From: an uncultured Flavobacteriaceae bacterium
Lineage (GTDB): Bacteria > Bacteroidota > Bacteroidia > Flavobacteriales > Flavobacteriaceae
Direction: 5' to 3'
Assembly: GCA_943787365.1 (NCBI GenBank)
Contig: CALSMD010000007.1
Span: forward strand, 62,001 to 126,000
Length of the DNA stretch: 64,000 bases
The notes under the pieces are model-generated. The model worked only from the letters and a program-made list of their open reading frames with translations, was not told the DNA's origin and did not search any database. A program made the translations under genes and the position numbers. Below are positions 48,833-59,483 of this stretch, piece after piece (within the stretch, counting starts at the first letter, position 1; every line of letters begins with the position of its first letter).

Positions 48833-50065
48833 ATGGAAAATTTAGCATTAATTGATTCGTTTTCAGAGTTTAAAGACGAAAAGCTAATTGATAGAGTTAC
48901 CTTGATGTCAATCTTAGAAGATGTATTTAGAAATACATTAAAAAAGAAATTTGGGGATGATGACAACTTTGATATCATTATCAACCCAGACAAAGGCGAT
49001 TTAGAAATATGGAGAAATAGAGTCGTAGTAGCAGATGGTGAGGTTGAAGAAGAAAATCAAGAAATCTCTTTGACAGATGCCCGAAAAATTGAACCCGATT
49101 TTGAAGTTGGAGAAGATGTTTCTGAGGAAGTTAAGCTCATCGATTTAGGACGCCGTTCAATTTTAGCATTGCGTCAGAATTTAATTTCTAAAATTCATGA
49201 GCACGATAATACAAATATCTACAAGCACTTTAAAGACTTAGTAGGCGAAATATACACAGCAGAAGTACATCACATTCGTCACCGTGCCGTCATTTTATTA
49301 GATGATGAAGGCAATGAATTAATTCTTCCAAAAGACAAACAAATCCCATCTGATTTTTTCAGAAAAGGAGAAAATGTTCGAGGCATCATTGAAAGTGTGG
49401 ATTTAAAAGGAAACAAACCCTCTATTGTACTTTCAAGAACCGCCCCTATTTTTCTTGAAAAACTATTTGAACAAGAAATACCTGAAGTATTTGACGGACT
49501 AATCTCTGTTAAAAACGTTGTGCGAATCCCAGGAGAAAAAGCCAAAGTAGCGGTAGACTCTTATGACGACCGAATTGATCCCGTAGGTGCTTGTGTTGGA
49601 ATGAAAGGCTCTCGAATCCACGGAATTGTACGGGAGCTCGGTAATGAAAATATTGATGTCATCAATTATACAACCAACTTACAACTCTATATCACTAGAG
49701 CATTGAGCCCCGCAAGAGTCACTTCAATCAAAATTAATGAAGAAGCAAAACGCGCAGAGGTGATTTTAAAACCAGAAGAAGTGAGTAAAGCAATTGGTAG
49801 AGGGGGTCATAACATTCGTTTAGCGGGTCGTCTGACAGGTTATGAAATTGATGTATTTAGAGAAGGAGTAGAAGAAGATGTTGAGCTTTCTGAATTCTCT
49901 GATGAAATCGAAGCATGGATCATTTCAGAATTTGCAAAAGCAGGTTTAGATACTGCAAAAAGCATCCTCGAACAAGAGATTGAAGACCTTGTAAAGCGTA
50001 CAGATTTAGAGTTAGAAACCATTGAAGATGTGGTTCGTATTCTGAAAGAGGAATTTGAAGAGTAA
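48833..50065 (+). CDS. nusA: Transcription termination/antitermination protein NusA
   Basis: 410 residues. The N-terminal RNA polymerase-binding domain (1-125, with EDVFRNTLKKKFGDDDNFD) is followed by an S1 domain (GEIYTAEVHHIRHRAVIL), KH1 (RIDPVGACVGMKGSRIHGIV) and KH2 (KPEEVSKAIGRGGHNIRLAG). A short acidic end replaces the long C-terminal repeats of E. coli NusA, as in other Bacteroidota. It binds RNA polymerase and nascent RNA and modulates pausing. It lies between rimP and infB. Confidence 0.96.
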   Translation: MENLALIDSFSEFKDEKLIDRVTLMSILEDVFRNTLKKKFGDDDNFDIIINPDKGDLEIWRNRVVVADGEVEEENQEISLTDARKIEPDFEVGEDVSEEVKLIDLGRRSILALRQNLISKIHEHDNTNIYKHFKDLVGEIYTAEVHHIRHRAVILLDDEGNELILPKDKQIPSDFFRKGENVRGIIESVDLKGNKPSIVLSRTAPIFLEKLFEQEIPEVFDGLISVKNVVRIPGEKAKVAVDSYDDRIDPVGACVGMKGSRIHGIVRELGNENIDVINYTTNLQLYITRALSPARVTSIKINEEAKRAEVILKPEEVSKAIGRGGHNIRLAGRLTGYEIDVFREGVEEDVELSEFSDEIEAWIISEFAKAGLDTAKSILEQEIEDLVKRTDLELETIEDVVRILKEEFEE

Positions 50066-50153
50066 AATTTTAATTATATTTGGTACCCTGTAAGACCGGA
50101 TTACCACAAGATTACGCGTTAGAAATACTGTTAAAAAACATCAAAGGCAATTT

Positions 50154-52922
50154 ATGGCTGAAATTATTAGATTAAATAAAGTGTTAAGGGAATTGAATAT
50201 TTCTCTCGATCGAGCGGTCGATTTTTTGGAAACAAAAAATGTAGAAATAGAAAAACGTCCTACAACCAAAATCACTTCGGAAGTGTACGATCTTCTTGCA
50301 GGAGAGTTTCAAACAGATGCAAGCAAGAAAGTCGCCTCTAAAGAAGTGGGTGAAGCTAAGCTGAAAGAAAAAGAAGCCTTGCGTCTTCAACGCGAACAGG
50401 AAATAGAATTAAAACTCAAAAAATCCGAAGCCGCTAAAACAGTTATAAAAACCAAACAAGTACTTCAAGGTCCAAAAAAAGTTGGTAAGATCGATTTAGA
50501 GGGTTCTAAAAAAACAGTTCAACAACCGTCTAAAGAGATAAAACCTGTGGTGGCTCCAAAAGAGCCCGCTCCCAAATTAGAAACTGCTCCTAAAATTGAG
50601 CCCGCTACAACAATAAAGCCGGCACCAAAAGTAGCCCATGCTCCTTCACCGACCCCTGACACAAAAGAAAAACCAGTTTCAAAATCAGAACCAACTCCTC
50701 AAGCAACACCAGTTGCGCCAACTGAACCAGTTGCTACCAAAACGGAAGCGGTTAACTCAGAAGATAAAAAAGTTGAAACCACAAATTATCAAAAACTTTC
50801 TGGACCAAAATCTACGGGTCAAAAAATAGATTTAGCCCAATTTAATAAACCTAAAAAAGAAAAACCTGCTACTCCAGCTGCCGGAGCTAATTCTGCAGAT
50901 GCAAGAAAAAAACGTCGGAGAATTAGTAAAGTTGGAAGCACTCCTTCACAACCTAGAGGGAATTTTAGAAAGCGACCTCCACAAGCAAGAACACAGGCTC
51001 CAAAAGTAGAGCCAACTGCAGAAGAAGTTCAAAAACAAGTAAGAGAAACCCTTGAAAAATTACAAGGAAAATCTAACAAAGGTAAGAAGGGAGCCAAGTA
51101 CAGAAAAGACAAAAGAGATCAACACCGTCAACAAACCGAGAAAGATCAGGAACAACAAGAATTAGAAAACAAAGTACTTAAAGTTACAGAGTTTGTAACT
51201 GCTAGTGAAGTTGCTACAATGATGGATGTTTCGGTAACTCAAATTATTTCGGCCTGTATGTCTCTTGGAATGATGGTGACAATGAATCAGCGTTTAGATG
51301 CTGAAACCTTAACCATTGTTGCGGAAGAATTTGGATATTCAGTAGAATTTGTAACCGCAGATATTGACGAAGCAATTGAAGTCGTTGAGGATACTGCCGA
51401 TGATTTAGAAACCAGAGCTCCGATTGTAACGGTTATGGGACATGTCGATCACGGAAAAACATCTTTATTAGATTATATACGAAAAGAAAATGTAATTGCA
51501 GGAGAGTCAGGAGGCATCACCCAGCATATTGGAGCCTACGGCGTTACACTTGAAACTGGACAAAAAATCGCCTTTTTAGACACACCTGGTCACGAAGCCT
51601 TTACGGCAATGCGTGCCCGTGGTGCTCAAGTAACCGATATTGCTATCATCGTCATTGCGGCAGATGATGATATCATGCCTCAAACAAAAGAAGCCATTGC
51701 GCATGCACAAGCAGCCGGAGTTCCAATTGTTTTTGCAATCAACAAAATAGATAGACCCACAGCAAATCCTGAAAAAATTAAGGAAGCCTTGGCCAATATG
51801 AATTTATTGGTAGAAGACTGGGGTGGGAAAATTCAATCCCATGATGTCTCCGCATTAAAAGGAGATGGGGTCAAAGAATTATTAGAAAAAGTATTGCTAG
51901 AAGCTGAACTATTAGAACTTCAAGCAAACCCAAATAAACCCGCCTTAGGAACGGTTGTCGAAGCCTTTTTAGATAAAGGTCGTGGGTATGTTTCTACCAT
52001 ATTAGTTCAAGCAGGAACCCTGAAAATTGGCGATTATGTCTTGGCAGGAAAAAACAGTGGAAAAGTAAGAGCCATGCATGACGAGCGTGGAAATGACGTA
52101 CACGAAGCAGGTCCTTCAACACCTATTTCTATTTTAGGATTGGATGGTGCGCCACAAGCAGGAGACAAGTTTACAGTGTTTAAAGACGAGCGTGAAGCAA
52201 AACAAATTGCTGTAAAACGAACCCAACTACAACGCGAACAATCGGTGAGAACACAACGTCATATTACGCTTGACGAAATTGGAAGACGAATTGCACTAGG
52301 TGACTTTAAAGAATTAAACATCATTCTTAAAGGAGATGTTGATGGATCTGTAGAAGCACTTACAGACTCTTTCCAGAAATTATCAACCGAAGAAATTCAG
52401 GTGAATATCATTCATAAAGGCGTTGGTGCCATTACAGAAAGCGATGTTTTGCTTGCAACAGCATCGGATGCGATTATCATCGGATTTAATGTGCGACCAA
52501 TGGGCAATGCCAGACAAATTGCAGACAAGGAAGAAATTGACATCCGAATGTACTCTATTATCTACGACGCGATTAACGACCTTAAGGATGCCATGGAAGG
52601 CATGTTGTCTCCAGAGTTTAAAGAAGAAATAACGGGAACTGCAGAAATTAGAGAAACCTTTAAAATCTCCAAAATTGGAACGATTGCAGGGTGTATGGTT
52701 ACAAACGGAAAAATTTACAGAAACGCTGGCGTTCGATTAATCCGAGAAGGTGTGGTCATATTTACAGGTGAACTAAGCTCCTTAAAACGTTTCAAAGACG
52801 ATGTAAAAGAAGTGGCTAAAGGCTACGACTGTGGAATGCAAGTGAAAAACTACAACGATATTCGCGAAGGGGATATCCTTGAAGCCTTCCGTGAAGTTGA
52901 AGTTAAGAAAACACTTAAATAG
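50154..52922 (+). CDS. infB: Translation initiation factor IF-2
   Basis: 922 residues. An N-terminal IF2_N segment ([20 protein letters not shown]) is followed by a long, low-complexity Lys/Pro/Ala/Thr/Glu linker (about residues 90-330), a second IF2_N-like domain ([20 protein letters not shown]) and the GTPase domain: G1 [10 protein letters not shown]3 DTPGHEAF, G4 NKID. Domains II, III and IV with the fMet-tRNA-binding C-terminus end at KTLK. It delivers initiator tRNA to the 30S subunit. It is third in the rimP operon. Confidence 0.97.
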   Translation: MAEIIRLNKVLRELNISLDRAVDFLETKNVEIEKRPTTKITSEVYDLLAGEFQTDASKKVASKEVGEAKLKEKEALRLQREQEIELKLKKSEAAKTVIKTKQVLQGPKKVGKIDLEGSKKTVQQPSKEIKPVVAPKEPAPKLETAPKIEPATTIKPAPKVAHAPSPTPDTKEKPVSKSEPTPQATPVAPTEPVATKTEAVNSEDKKVETTNYQKLSGPKSTGQKIDLAQFNKPKKEKPATPAAGANSADARKKRRRISKVGSTPSQPRGNFRKRPPQARTQAPKVEPTAEEVQKQVRETLEKLQGKSNKGKKGAKYRKDKRDQHRQQTEKDQEQQELENKVLKVTEFVTASEVATMMDVSVTQIISACMSLGMMVTMNQRLDAETLTIVAEEFGYSVEFVTADIDEAIEVVEDTADDLETRAPIVTVMGHVDHGKTSLLDYIRKENVIAGESGGITQHIGAYGVTLETGQKIAFLDTPGHEAFTAMRARGAQVTDIAIIVIAADDDIMPQTKEAIAHAQAAGVPIVFAINKIDRPTANPEKIKEALANMNLLVEDWGGKIQSHDVSALKGDGVKELLEKVLLEAELLELQANPNKPALGTVVEAFLDKGRGYVSTILVQAGTLKIGDYVLAGKNSGKVRAMHDERGNDVHEAGPSTPISILGLDGAPQAGDKFTVFKDEREAKQIAVKRTQLQREQSVRTQRHITLDEIGRRIALGDFKELNIILKGDVDGSVEALTDSFQKLSTEEIQVNIIHKGVGAITESDVLLATASDAIIIGFNVRPMGNARQIADKEEIDIRMYSIIYDAINDLKDAMEGMLSPEFKEEITGTAEIRETFKISKIGTIAGCMVTNGKIYRNAGVRLIREGVVIFTGELSSLKRFKDDVKEVAKGYDCGMQVKNYNDIREGDILEAFREVEVKKTLK

Positions 52923-52951
52923 CACAGGTCTATCCTTAGTCATTCCCTTTT

Positions 52952-53323
52952 TTAAGACTTTTTAGGTTTAAGAGAAAAGGCATTCGGAAAACGCTTTCTT
53001 ACAAGACGAAGCCCTCGGTCTGCTTCGAGTTGTGTTCTAAATTTTCCAACCCAAATTTTATAGTTTGGGGTTTCGTATATCATTTCTACAATTTGTTCAG
53101 GAAAATCAGTCTTGAAACTTTCCAAAGCTGTTTCAGCCCCAAGTCGGTTGCCACTGAAAACTTGAATTTTTATATATGATTGGTCTTTATTCAGTTCTTT
53201 TTTGAGCGCCAATACACGCTCAATTTCAAAACTCTTCTGAATGCTTATAGTGCCTTCTTGAGCCATCATTTTGACTGAAAATAAGGCACTTATAACGATT
53301 AATTTCCAATTAAATAAATTCAT
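52952..53323 (-). CDS. Secreted SPOR-domain protein
   Basis: A 123-residue protein with a signal peptide (MNLFNWKLIVISALFSVKMMAQE, cleaved near MMAQ) and a C-terminal SPOR domain (residues about 47-120: YIKIQVFSGNRLGAETALES, YKIWVGKFRTQLEADRGLRL). SPOR domains bind denuded glycan strands of peptidoglycan at the septum. It ends 29 bp from the convergent infB stop. It is likely a periplasmic peptidoglycan binder with no enzymatic domain. Confidence 0.88.
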   Translation of the reverse strand: MNLFNWKLIVISALFSVKMMAQEGTISIQKSFEIERVLALKKELNKDQSYIKIQVFSGNRLGAETALESFKTDFPEQIVEMIYETPNYKIWVGKFRTQLEADRGLRLVRKRFPNAFSLKPKKS

Positions 53324-53447
53324 AGTATAAGATTGCTTTTACAAATGTAAACGAATAAAATTAAAACTTAATATAATTGCTTATTTAGAATGTTTATAAA
53401 TTATAAATTTACACATATCTAACATTTCAAAAACGGACATTAAATAG

Positions 53448-53455
53448 TACTTTTG
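53448..53455 (+). promoter_or_regulatory. -7 element of the act-cox operon
   Basis: TACTTTTG fits TAnnTTTG. The next upstream 25 bases have no TTG, so the -33 element is weak or absent. It overlaps the TTG codon at 53453 and so argues that translation starts at a later ATG (53492, 53519 or 53537). Confidence 0.45.
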
Positions 53456-53536
53456 CATCATATTTTTTGTAAACGAATATTGCCTATTTGTATGATAAAA
53501 TCGAATCAAAGTTTTGGAATGACTTCCATCAACGCT

Positions 53537-54826
53537 ATGAGACAGGGACTTAACTTTAACACGCTTTCGAAAATACTATTCTCGGGGCTTTTATTTTTCT
53601 TATTTACATTAACATCACTCCATGCTCAGGATGGAGATCCTGTTAAAGGAAAATCTTTATTTAATGCAAATTGTGCAGCCTGTCACCAATTAGATAAAAA
53701 AATGACGGGGCCTGCGCTTCGATATGTTGAAACACGACTTAGCGAAGATGAAGGTCTGGACAGAGCTTGGCTCAACGCCTGGATTCGTAACAGCTCCGCC
53801 TTAATCAAGTCTGGCGATGCCTATGCGAACAAAATTTATGCGGAATATAATGGGTCTGCTATGACGGCTTTTCCTCAGTTATCAGATCAGGATCTATCCG
53901 ATATTTTAGCGTACACCGCTCAAGATAAAGCTGCTCCGGTTGCTTCTGCAACAACTGCTGTGCAAACCGCATCCACAGAAGGTGGCGTTTCCCAAGAACT
54001 TGTTTTGGGCGCACTTGCTATTCTTTTTGGACTGCTTGCTTTAGGACTCTTTTTAGTTCATAAAACATTGCGTCGCTTCGCAACTGCAAACAACGTTGAA
54101 ATTGCTGAAGCGGTGAAACGAAAATCACTTTGGAAAGCATTTATCCAAAACCAATTTTTAATGTTGGTTGTGGCAATTTTCTTTTTATTGTCTAGTGCCT
54201 ATTTTGTGTATGGCTACTTTATGCAAGTGGGTGTCGATCAAGGCTACCAGCCAATTCAACCCATACATTATTCTCATAAAATTCACGCAGGCGACAACGG
54301 AATCGATTGTAAATATTGCCACTCTTCAGCACGTGTAAGTAAGCACTCTGGAATTCCATCATTGAATGTGTGTATGAATTGTCATAAATCAATTTATGAA
54401 GTGTCTCCAGAAACAGCAACCGAAGAATACAGCAAAGAATTTTACGATGGAGAAATCCAAAAATTATACGATGCTGTTGGATGGGATGATGCCGAACAAA
54501 AATATACAGGAAATACAAAACCAGTGAAATGGGTGCGTATTCATAACCTTCCTGATTTTGCGTATTTTAATCACTCGCAACACGTTACGGTGGCAGGATT
54601 GGAATGTCAAACATGTCATGGACCTGTAGAAGAAATGGAAATTATGTTTCAGTTCTCTCCATTAACGATGGGCTGGTGTATCAACTGTCATAGAGAAACA
54701 AATGTAAAAGTACAAGACAACGCCTACTATGATAAAATTCACGAAGCCCTCACTAAGAAATATGGTGTTGAGCAACTGACTGCTGCCCAAATGGGAGGGT
54801 TAGAGTGTGGAAAATGTCATTATTAG
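53537..54826 (+). CDS. actA: Alternative complex III subunit ActA, multihaem cytochrome c with extra N-terminal cytochrome c domain
   Basis: About 429 residues from the ATG at 53537 (MRQGLNFNTLSKILFSGLLF), which gives a signal peptide ending near LHAQD; upstream ATGs at 53519 and 53492 are alternatives. There are six CxxCH haem sites: CAACH in an N-terminal monohaem domain, then CKYCH, CMNCH, CQTCH, CINCH and CGKCH in the five-haem domain. Two membrane helices separate the two parts (LVLGALAILFGLLALGLFLV and FLMLVVAIFFLLSSAYFVYG). ACIII oxidises menaquinol and passes electrons to cytochrome c or directly to the oxidase encoded downstream. First gene of the act-cox operon. Confidence 0.93.
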   Translation: MRQGLNFNTLSKILFSGLLFFLFTLTSLHAQDGDPVKGKSLFNANCAACHQLDKKMTGPALRYVETRLSEDEGLDRAWLNAWIRNSSALIKSGDAYANKIYAEYNGSAMTAFPQLSDQDLSDILAYTAQDKAAPVASATTAVQTASTEGGVSQELVLGALAILFGLLALGLFLVHKTLRRFATANNVEIAEAVKRKSLWKAFIQNQFLMLVVAIFFLLSSAYFVYGYFMQVGVDQGYQPIQPIHYSHKIHAGDNGIDCKYCHSSARVSKHSGIPSLNVCMNCHKSIYEVSPETATEEYSKEFYDGEIQKLYDAVGWDDAEQKYTGNTKPVKWVRIHNLPDFAYFNHSQHVTVAGLECQTCHGPVEEMEIMFQFSPLTMGWCINCHRETNVKVQDNAYYDKIHEALTKKYGVEQLTAAQMGGLECGKCHY

Positions 54827-54863
54827 GAATTAAATAAAACGATCAACAAGTAACATTAGATAT

Positions 54864-57800
54864 ATGTCATCAAATAAGAAATACTGGAAAAGTGTTGAGG
54901 AGCTAAATCCAAGTCATAGTTCCGCTGTTGAGACGCTTAAACAAAAGGAGTTCACACAAGAAATCCCTGTAGATGAATTTTTAGGCGACAAAGAAACCCT
55001 AGATTCTTCTAGTACAACACGTCGTGATTTCTTAAAATATGTAGGATTCAGTACGGCAGCAGCATCTTTAGCAGCCTGTGAAGGACCAGTGATCAAATCG
55101 ATTCCTTACGTGGTTCAGCCAGAAGAAATTATTCCTGGCGTAGCAAATTATTATGCAACAGCGATTGCTAATGGGTATGATTTTGCAAGTGTTTTAATCA
55201 AAACACGAGAAGGCCGTCCTATTAAAGTAGAATCTAACAGTCTTGCAAAAGCTAGCGGTGGGATCAACGCCAGAGTCCAAGCTTCTGTATTAGACTTATA
55301 TGACAATCAAAGACTTGCAGGTCCACAAAAAGAGGGTCAAGAAATCAGCTGGGGAGAACTTACAGCAGAAGTGGCTCAAAAATTAGAGGCATTAAAAGGG
55401 TCTGATAAATCAATAGTGTTACTAACACAAACCTTTGCAAGTCCATCGACTTCAAAATTGATATCTGACTTTAAACAAAACTATGGAAATGTAACTCATG
55501 TCGTTTATGATGCGATATCAGAATCGGCTGCGGCAGATGCGTTCCAAAACAAATATGGCTCAAGAGCATTGGCCAATTACGATTTTTCAAAAGCTCAAAC
55601 CATTGTTTCTATAGGTGCTGACTTTTTAGGCGATTGGCAAGGTGGAGGTTTTGACGCTGCTTATGCACAAGGACGAGTTCCTAAAAATGGAAAAATGTCG
55701 CGTCACATTCAGTTTGAAGCAAATATGAGTTTATCAGGTGCAAATGCTGATAAACGTGTGGCAATGAAACCATCACAACAAAAAGTAGCGCTTGCAAAAC
55801 TTTATGGAAAATTAGTTGGAACGGCTGTTGGAGGGGAACTTCCTGCACATTTAGAAACAGCTGTAAATAATGCGGCTTCTGAACTGCTTAAAGCCGGTTC
55901 TAATGCGGTGGTCCTTACAGGGATTCAAGATGTGAATGCACAAAATATTGTTTTGGCCATCAACGAAAAACTAAACAGTAAAGCGTTTGATCCAAACAAC
56001 CCAATCCTAACCCGTCAAGGGAATGATAAAGCGGTTGCTCAATTGGTGTCAGATATGAATTCAGGTACCGTTGCTGCTGTGATCATGGCTGGGGTCAATC
56101 CAGCATACACACTTCCAAATGCAGATGCTTTTGTCAAAGGATTAAAACAAACAGAATTATCTTTAGCTTTCACCATGAAAAATGATGAAACCGCTTCTGT
56201 ATCTCAATATGTTGCTGCGACGTCTCATTATTTAGAATCTTGGGGCGATTTAGAAACTAAAAAAGGACATTATGGGCTCATGCAACCAACAATTCGTCCT
56301 TTATTTGATACCAAACAATTTCAAGATGTTTTATTAGAATTAGTTGGGACTTCAGAGTCTTATCATGATTTTATAAAGTCGTATTGGAATAGTAATGTAT
56401 TAAAAGGTACTTCTTGGAATGAGAGCTTACACGATGGTGTGTATGTGTCATCTTCATCTGCAACATTAGACACTGCAGATGCTTTTGATGGGAGTGCAAT
56501 CTCAGAAATAGGAGCTGCAGCGAATGTACTTGCCGCAACAGTATCTTCAGGAATGGAGCTTACATTGTATCCAAAAACGGGGATGGGAGATGGCCAACAA
56601 GCCAACAACCCTTGGTTGCAAGAATTTCCTGATCCTTTGACAAGAACTACTTGGGATAACTATTTAACAGTCTCGGAATTTGATGCTAAAGAATTAGGAT
56701 TCTTTTTAGAAACCAGTACTTTTTTCAGTGAAAACCGTCATGATGCTGATGGTGGATTGAACGGAAAATATGCAAATGTGACTGTAAATGGTGTCACTGT
56801 AAAAGTTCCAGTGATCATTCAACCAGGGCAAGCAAGAGGCACCGTTGGAATGTCCTTTGGATATGGCCGAACGGAAGGTCTCAAAGCAGAAATGCAAACA
56901 GGTGTCAACGCCTACCCATTATATACTGATTTTAACAATGTTCAAACCGCTACTGTAGAGCTCACAGATGGTAAGCATGAATTTGCTTGTGTTCAGTTGC
57001 ACAATACGCTAATGGGGAGAGGTGATATTATCAAGGAAACAACCCTAGAGATTTTCAATACAGAATCAGCAGCGAATTGGAACCACGTCAGTGTGGTATC
57101 ATTGAACCATGAAGAAACGCCTGTGGATTCACCAGATGTAGATTTATGGGATGAGTTTGATCGTTCGATTGGACATCATTTTAACTTGTCCATTGACTTA
57201 AATTCTTGTACAGGGTGTGGTGCCTGTGTGATAGCATGTCATGCAGAAAACAACGTTCCGGTTGTAGGAAAAGAAGAAATTCGTAGAAGTCGCGACATGC
57301 ACTGGCTACGTATCGATAGATATTATTCTTCAGATGAAACATTTGAAGGCGATAACACAACCAAAGACAACATTCAAGGTTTAGGAAGTTCATTAAGTAC
57401 TTTTGGAGAGATGGAATTACCATCTGAAAATCCACAAGTTGCTTTTCAACCCATCATGTGTCAGCACTGTAACCATGCACCATGTGAAACCGTTTGTCCA
57501 GTAGCAGCGTCATCTCATGGTCGTCAGGGTCAGAATCATATGGCGTATAACCGATGTGTTGGAACGCGTTATTGCGCTAACAACTGTCCTTATAAAGTAC
57601 GTCGATTCAACTGGTTCTTATACAACGAGAATGACGAATTCGATTATCATATGAATAACGATTTAGGACGTATGGTAGTTAATCCAGATGTTACCGTTCG
57701 ATCTAGAGGTGTGATGGAAAAATGTTCGATGTGTATTCAAATGACACAAAAAACAATTTTGGATGCTAAACGTGACGGAAGAGAAGTAAATCCAGACGAA

Positions 57801-57983
57801 TTCAAGACCGCTTGTTCTTCGGCATGTGATTCAGGAGCGATTGTTTTTGGAGATATCAATAATAAGAAAAGTGCAATTACTGAACTTAAAGATGATGAGC
57901 GTGCTTATCATTTATTAGATCATGTTGGTACAAAACCAAATGTGGTTTATCAAGTGAAAGTAAGAAACACAAACGAAGCATAA
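54864..57983 (+). CDS. actB: Alternative complex III subunit ActB (molybdopterin-oxidoreductase-like / Fe-S)
   Basis: 1039 residues. Residues 48-75 hold a twin-arginine motif and lipobox-like segment (TRRDFLKYVGFSTAAASLAAC). The large first part resembles molybdopterin oxidoreductases but, as in other ActB proteins, is thought to have lost the cofactor. The C-terminal part (from about 775) is a four-cluster ferredoxin-like domain: CTGCGACVIAC, CQHCNHAPCETVC, CVGTRYCANNC and CSMC with CSSAC. It is the periplasmic electron-carrying subunit of ACIII and lies between the haem protein ActA and the quinol-binding ActC. Confidence 0.94.
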   Translation: MSSNKKYWKSVEELNPSHSSAVETLKQKEFTQEIPVDEFLGDKETLDSSSTTRRDFLKYVGFSTAAASLAACEGPVIKSIPYVVQPEEIIPGVANYYATAIANGYDFASVLIKTREGRPIKVESNSLAKASGGINARVQASVLDLYDNQRLAGPQKEGQEISWGELTAEVAQKLEALKGSDKSIVLLTQTFASPSTSKLISDFKQNYGNVTHVVYDAISESAAADAFQNKYGSRALANYDFSKAQTIVSIGADFLGDWQGGGFDAAYAQGRVPKNGKMSRHIQFEANMSLSGANADKRVAMKPSQQKVALAKLYGKLVGTAVGGELPAHLETAVNNAASELLKAGSNAVVLTGIQDVNAQNIVLAINEKLNSKAFDPNNPILTRQGNDKAVAQLVSDMNSGTVAAVIMAGVNPAYTLPNADAFVKGLKQTELSLAFTMKNDETASVSQYVAATSHYLESWGDLETKKGHYGLMQPTIRPLFDTKQFQDVLLELVGTSESYHDFIKSYWNSNVLKGTSWNESLHDGVYVSSSSATLDTADAFDGSAISEIGAAANVLAATVSSGMELTLYPKTGMGDGQQANNPWLQEFPDPLTRTTWDNYLTVSEFDAKELGFFLETSTFFSENRHDADGGLNGKYANVTVNGVTVKVPVIIQPGQARGTVGMSFGYGRTEGLKAEMQTGVNAYPLYTDFNNVQTATVELTDGKHEFACVQLHNTLMGRGDIIKETTLEIFNTESAANWNHVSVVSLNHEETPVDSPDVDLWDEFDRSIGHHFNLSIDLNSCTGCGACVIACHAENNVPVVGKEEIRRSRDMHWLRIDRYYSSDETFEGDNTTKDNIQGLGSSLSTFGEMELPSENPQVAFQPIMCQHCNHAPCETVCPVAASSHGRQGQNHMAYNRCVGTRYCANNCPYKVRRFNWFLYNENDEFDYHMNNDLGRMVVNPDVTVRSRGVMEKCSMCIQMTQKTILDAKRDGREVNPDEFKTACSSACDSGAIVFGDINNKKSAITELKDDERAYHLLDHVGTKPNVVYQVKVRNTNEA

Positions 57984-58010
57984 ATAATTAAGAAATAATA
58001 CAAAAGGATT

Positions 58011-59480
58011 ATGGCGTCTCATTACGAAGCACCTATCAGAAGACCATTAGTTACAGGAGAAAAATCATATCATGATGTGACCTTGGACGTTGTTGCACCT
58101 GTTGAAGGAAAAGCAAACAAATTATGGTGGATAGTATTTTCTATTGCACTTGCAGCTTTTGGCTGGGGAATAGGGTGTATGATTTATACCGTCTCTACGG
58201 GGATTGGTACTTGGGGTCTGAACAAAACTGTTGGTTGGGCTTGGGATATTACAAACTTTGTTTGGTGGGTTGGTATTGGACATGCAGGAACTCTGATTTC
58301 AGCAGTACTCCTCTTATTCAGACAAAAATGGCGTATGGCGATTAACCGTTCTGCGGAAGCCATGACGATTTTCTCTGTTATTCAAGCTGGATTGTTTCCA
58401 ATCATTCACATGGGAAGACCTTGGTTAGCATACTGGGTATTGCCAATTCCAAATCAATTTGGGTCGTTATGGGTTAATTTTAACTCGCCTTTACTGTGGG
58501 ATGTATTTGCAATTTCTACTTATTTATCTGTATCACTTGTGTTTTGGTGGACAGGTTTATTACCAGATTTTGCCATGATTCGTGATCGTGCAGTAAGACC
58601 TTTCCAAAAGAAAATATATTCCTTATTGAGTTTTGGATGGAGTGGACGAGCAAAGGACTGGCAACGTTTCGAAGAAGTATCTTTGGTACTTGCAGGACTT
58701 GCAACGCCCTTAGTTTTATCGGTACACACAATTGTATCTTTTGATTTTGCTACCTCAGTAATCCCTGGATGGCATACCACAATTTTCCCACCTTATTTTG
58801 TAGCAGGTGCGATTTTCTCTGGGTTTGCCATGGTAAACACCTTATTAATTATCATGCGTAAAGTGTGTAACCTCGAAGATTATATCACTGTTCAGCACAT
58901 CGAATTGATGAATATCGTAATTATGATTACGGGATCTATTGTTGGAGTTGCATATATCACTGAATTATTTATCGCTTGGTACTCAGGAGTTGAATACGAA
59001 CAATATGCTTTCTTAAACAGAGCAACAGGTCCTTACGCTTGGGCGTATTGGGCAATGATGTCTTGTAATGTGTTTTCACCACAATTTATGTGGTTCAAAA
59101 AATTAAGAACAAGTATTATGTTCTCTTTCTTTATTTCCATTGTTGTAAATATCGGAATGTGGTTTGAGCGTTTTGTGATTATAGTAACCTCTCTCCACAG
59201 AGATTATTTACCATCCTCATGGACAATGTTTTCACCAACGTTTGTAGATATTGGAATTTTTATTGGAACTATCGGTTTCTTCTTTGTGTTATTCTTGTTA
59301 TACTCTAGAACGTTCCCAGTAATTGCACAAGCAGAAGTCAAAACCATATTAAAGTCTTCAGGACAACGTTATAAAAATATTAGAGAAGCAGGTGGAAGCT
59401 TAGTAGGAACTGGTTCAGATGAACGAACAGCTCCAAAGTCAAAACCAGTGAAAAAAACACCTAAAAAGAAAAAAGAGTAG
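58011..59480 (+). CDS. actC: Alternative complex III subunit ActC (NrfD-like, quinol-binding)
   Basis: 489 residues with about ten membrane helices of the NrfD/PsrC type. The N-terminal part (LWWIVFSIALAAFGWGIGCM) and VGIGHAGTLISAVLLLFRQKWR are characteristic. The C-terminal tail is Lys/Pro-rich and cytoplasmic (SKPVKKTPKKKKE). ActC is one of two homologous quinol-site subunits of ACIII, paired with ActF. It is separated from actD by 3 bp. Confidence 0.95.
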   Translation: MASHYEAPIRRPLVTGEKSYHDVTLDVVAPVEGKANKLWWIVFSIALAAFGWGIGCMIYTVSTGIGTWGLNKTVGWAWDITNFVWWVGIGHAGTLISAVLLLFRQKWRMAINRSAEAMTIFSVIQAGLFPIIHMGRPWLAYWVLPIPNQFGSLWVNFNSPLLWDVFAISTYLSVSLVFWWTGLLPDFAMIRDRAVRPFQKKIYSLLSFGWSGRAKDWQRFEEVSLVLAGLATPLVLSVHTIVSFDFATSVIPGWHTTIFPPYFVAGAIFSGFAMVNTLLIIMRKVCNLEDYITVQHIELMNIVIMITGSIVGVAYITELFIAWYSGVEYEQYAFLNRATGPYAWAYWAMMSCNVFSPQFMWFKKLRTSIMFSFFISIVVNIGMWFERFVIIVTSLHRDYLPSSWTMFSPTFVDIGIFIGTIGFFFVLFLLYSRTFPVIAQAEVKTILKSSGQRYKNIREAGGSLVGTGSDERTAPKSKPVKKTPKKKKE

Positions 59481-59483
59481 CCT

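Noticed and set aside
50400..51150. Tandem repeat region in infB
   Set aside because: The Lys/Pro/Ala/Thr-rich stretch is low-complexity but not a repeat array; such a linker is usual for IF-2 of this group.
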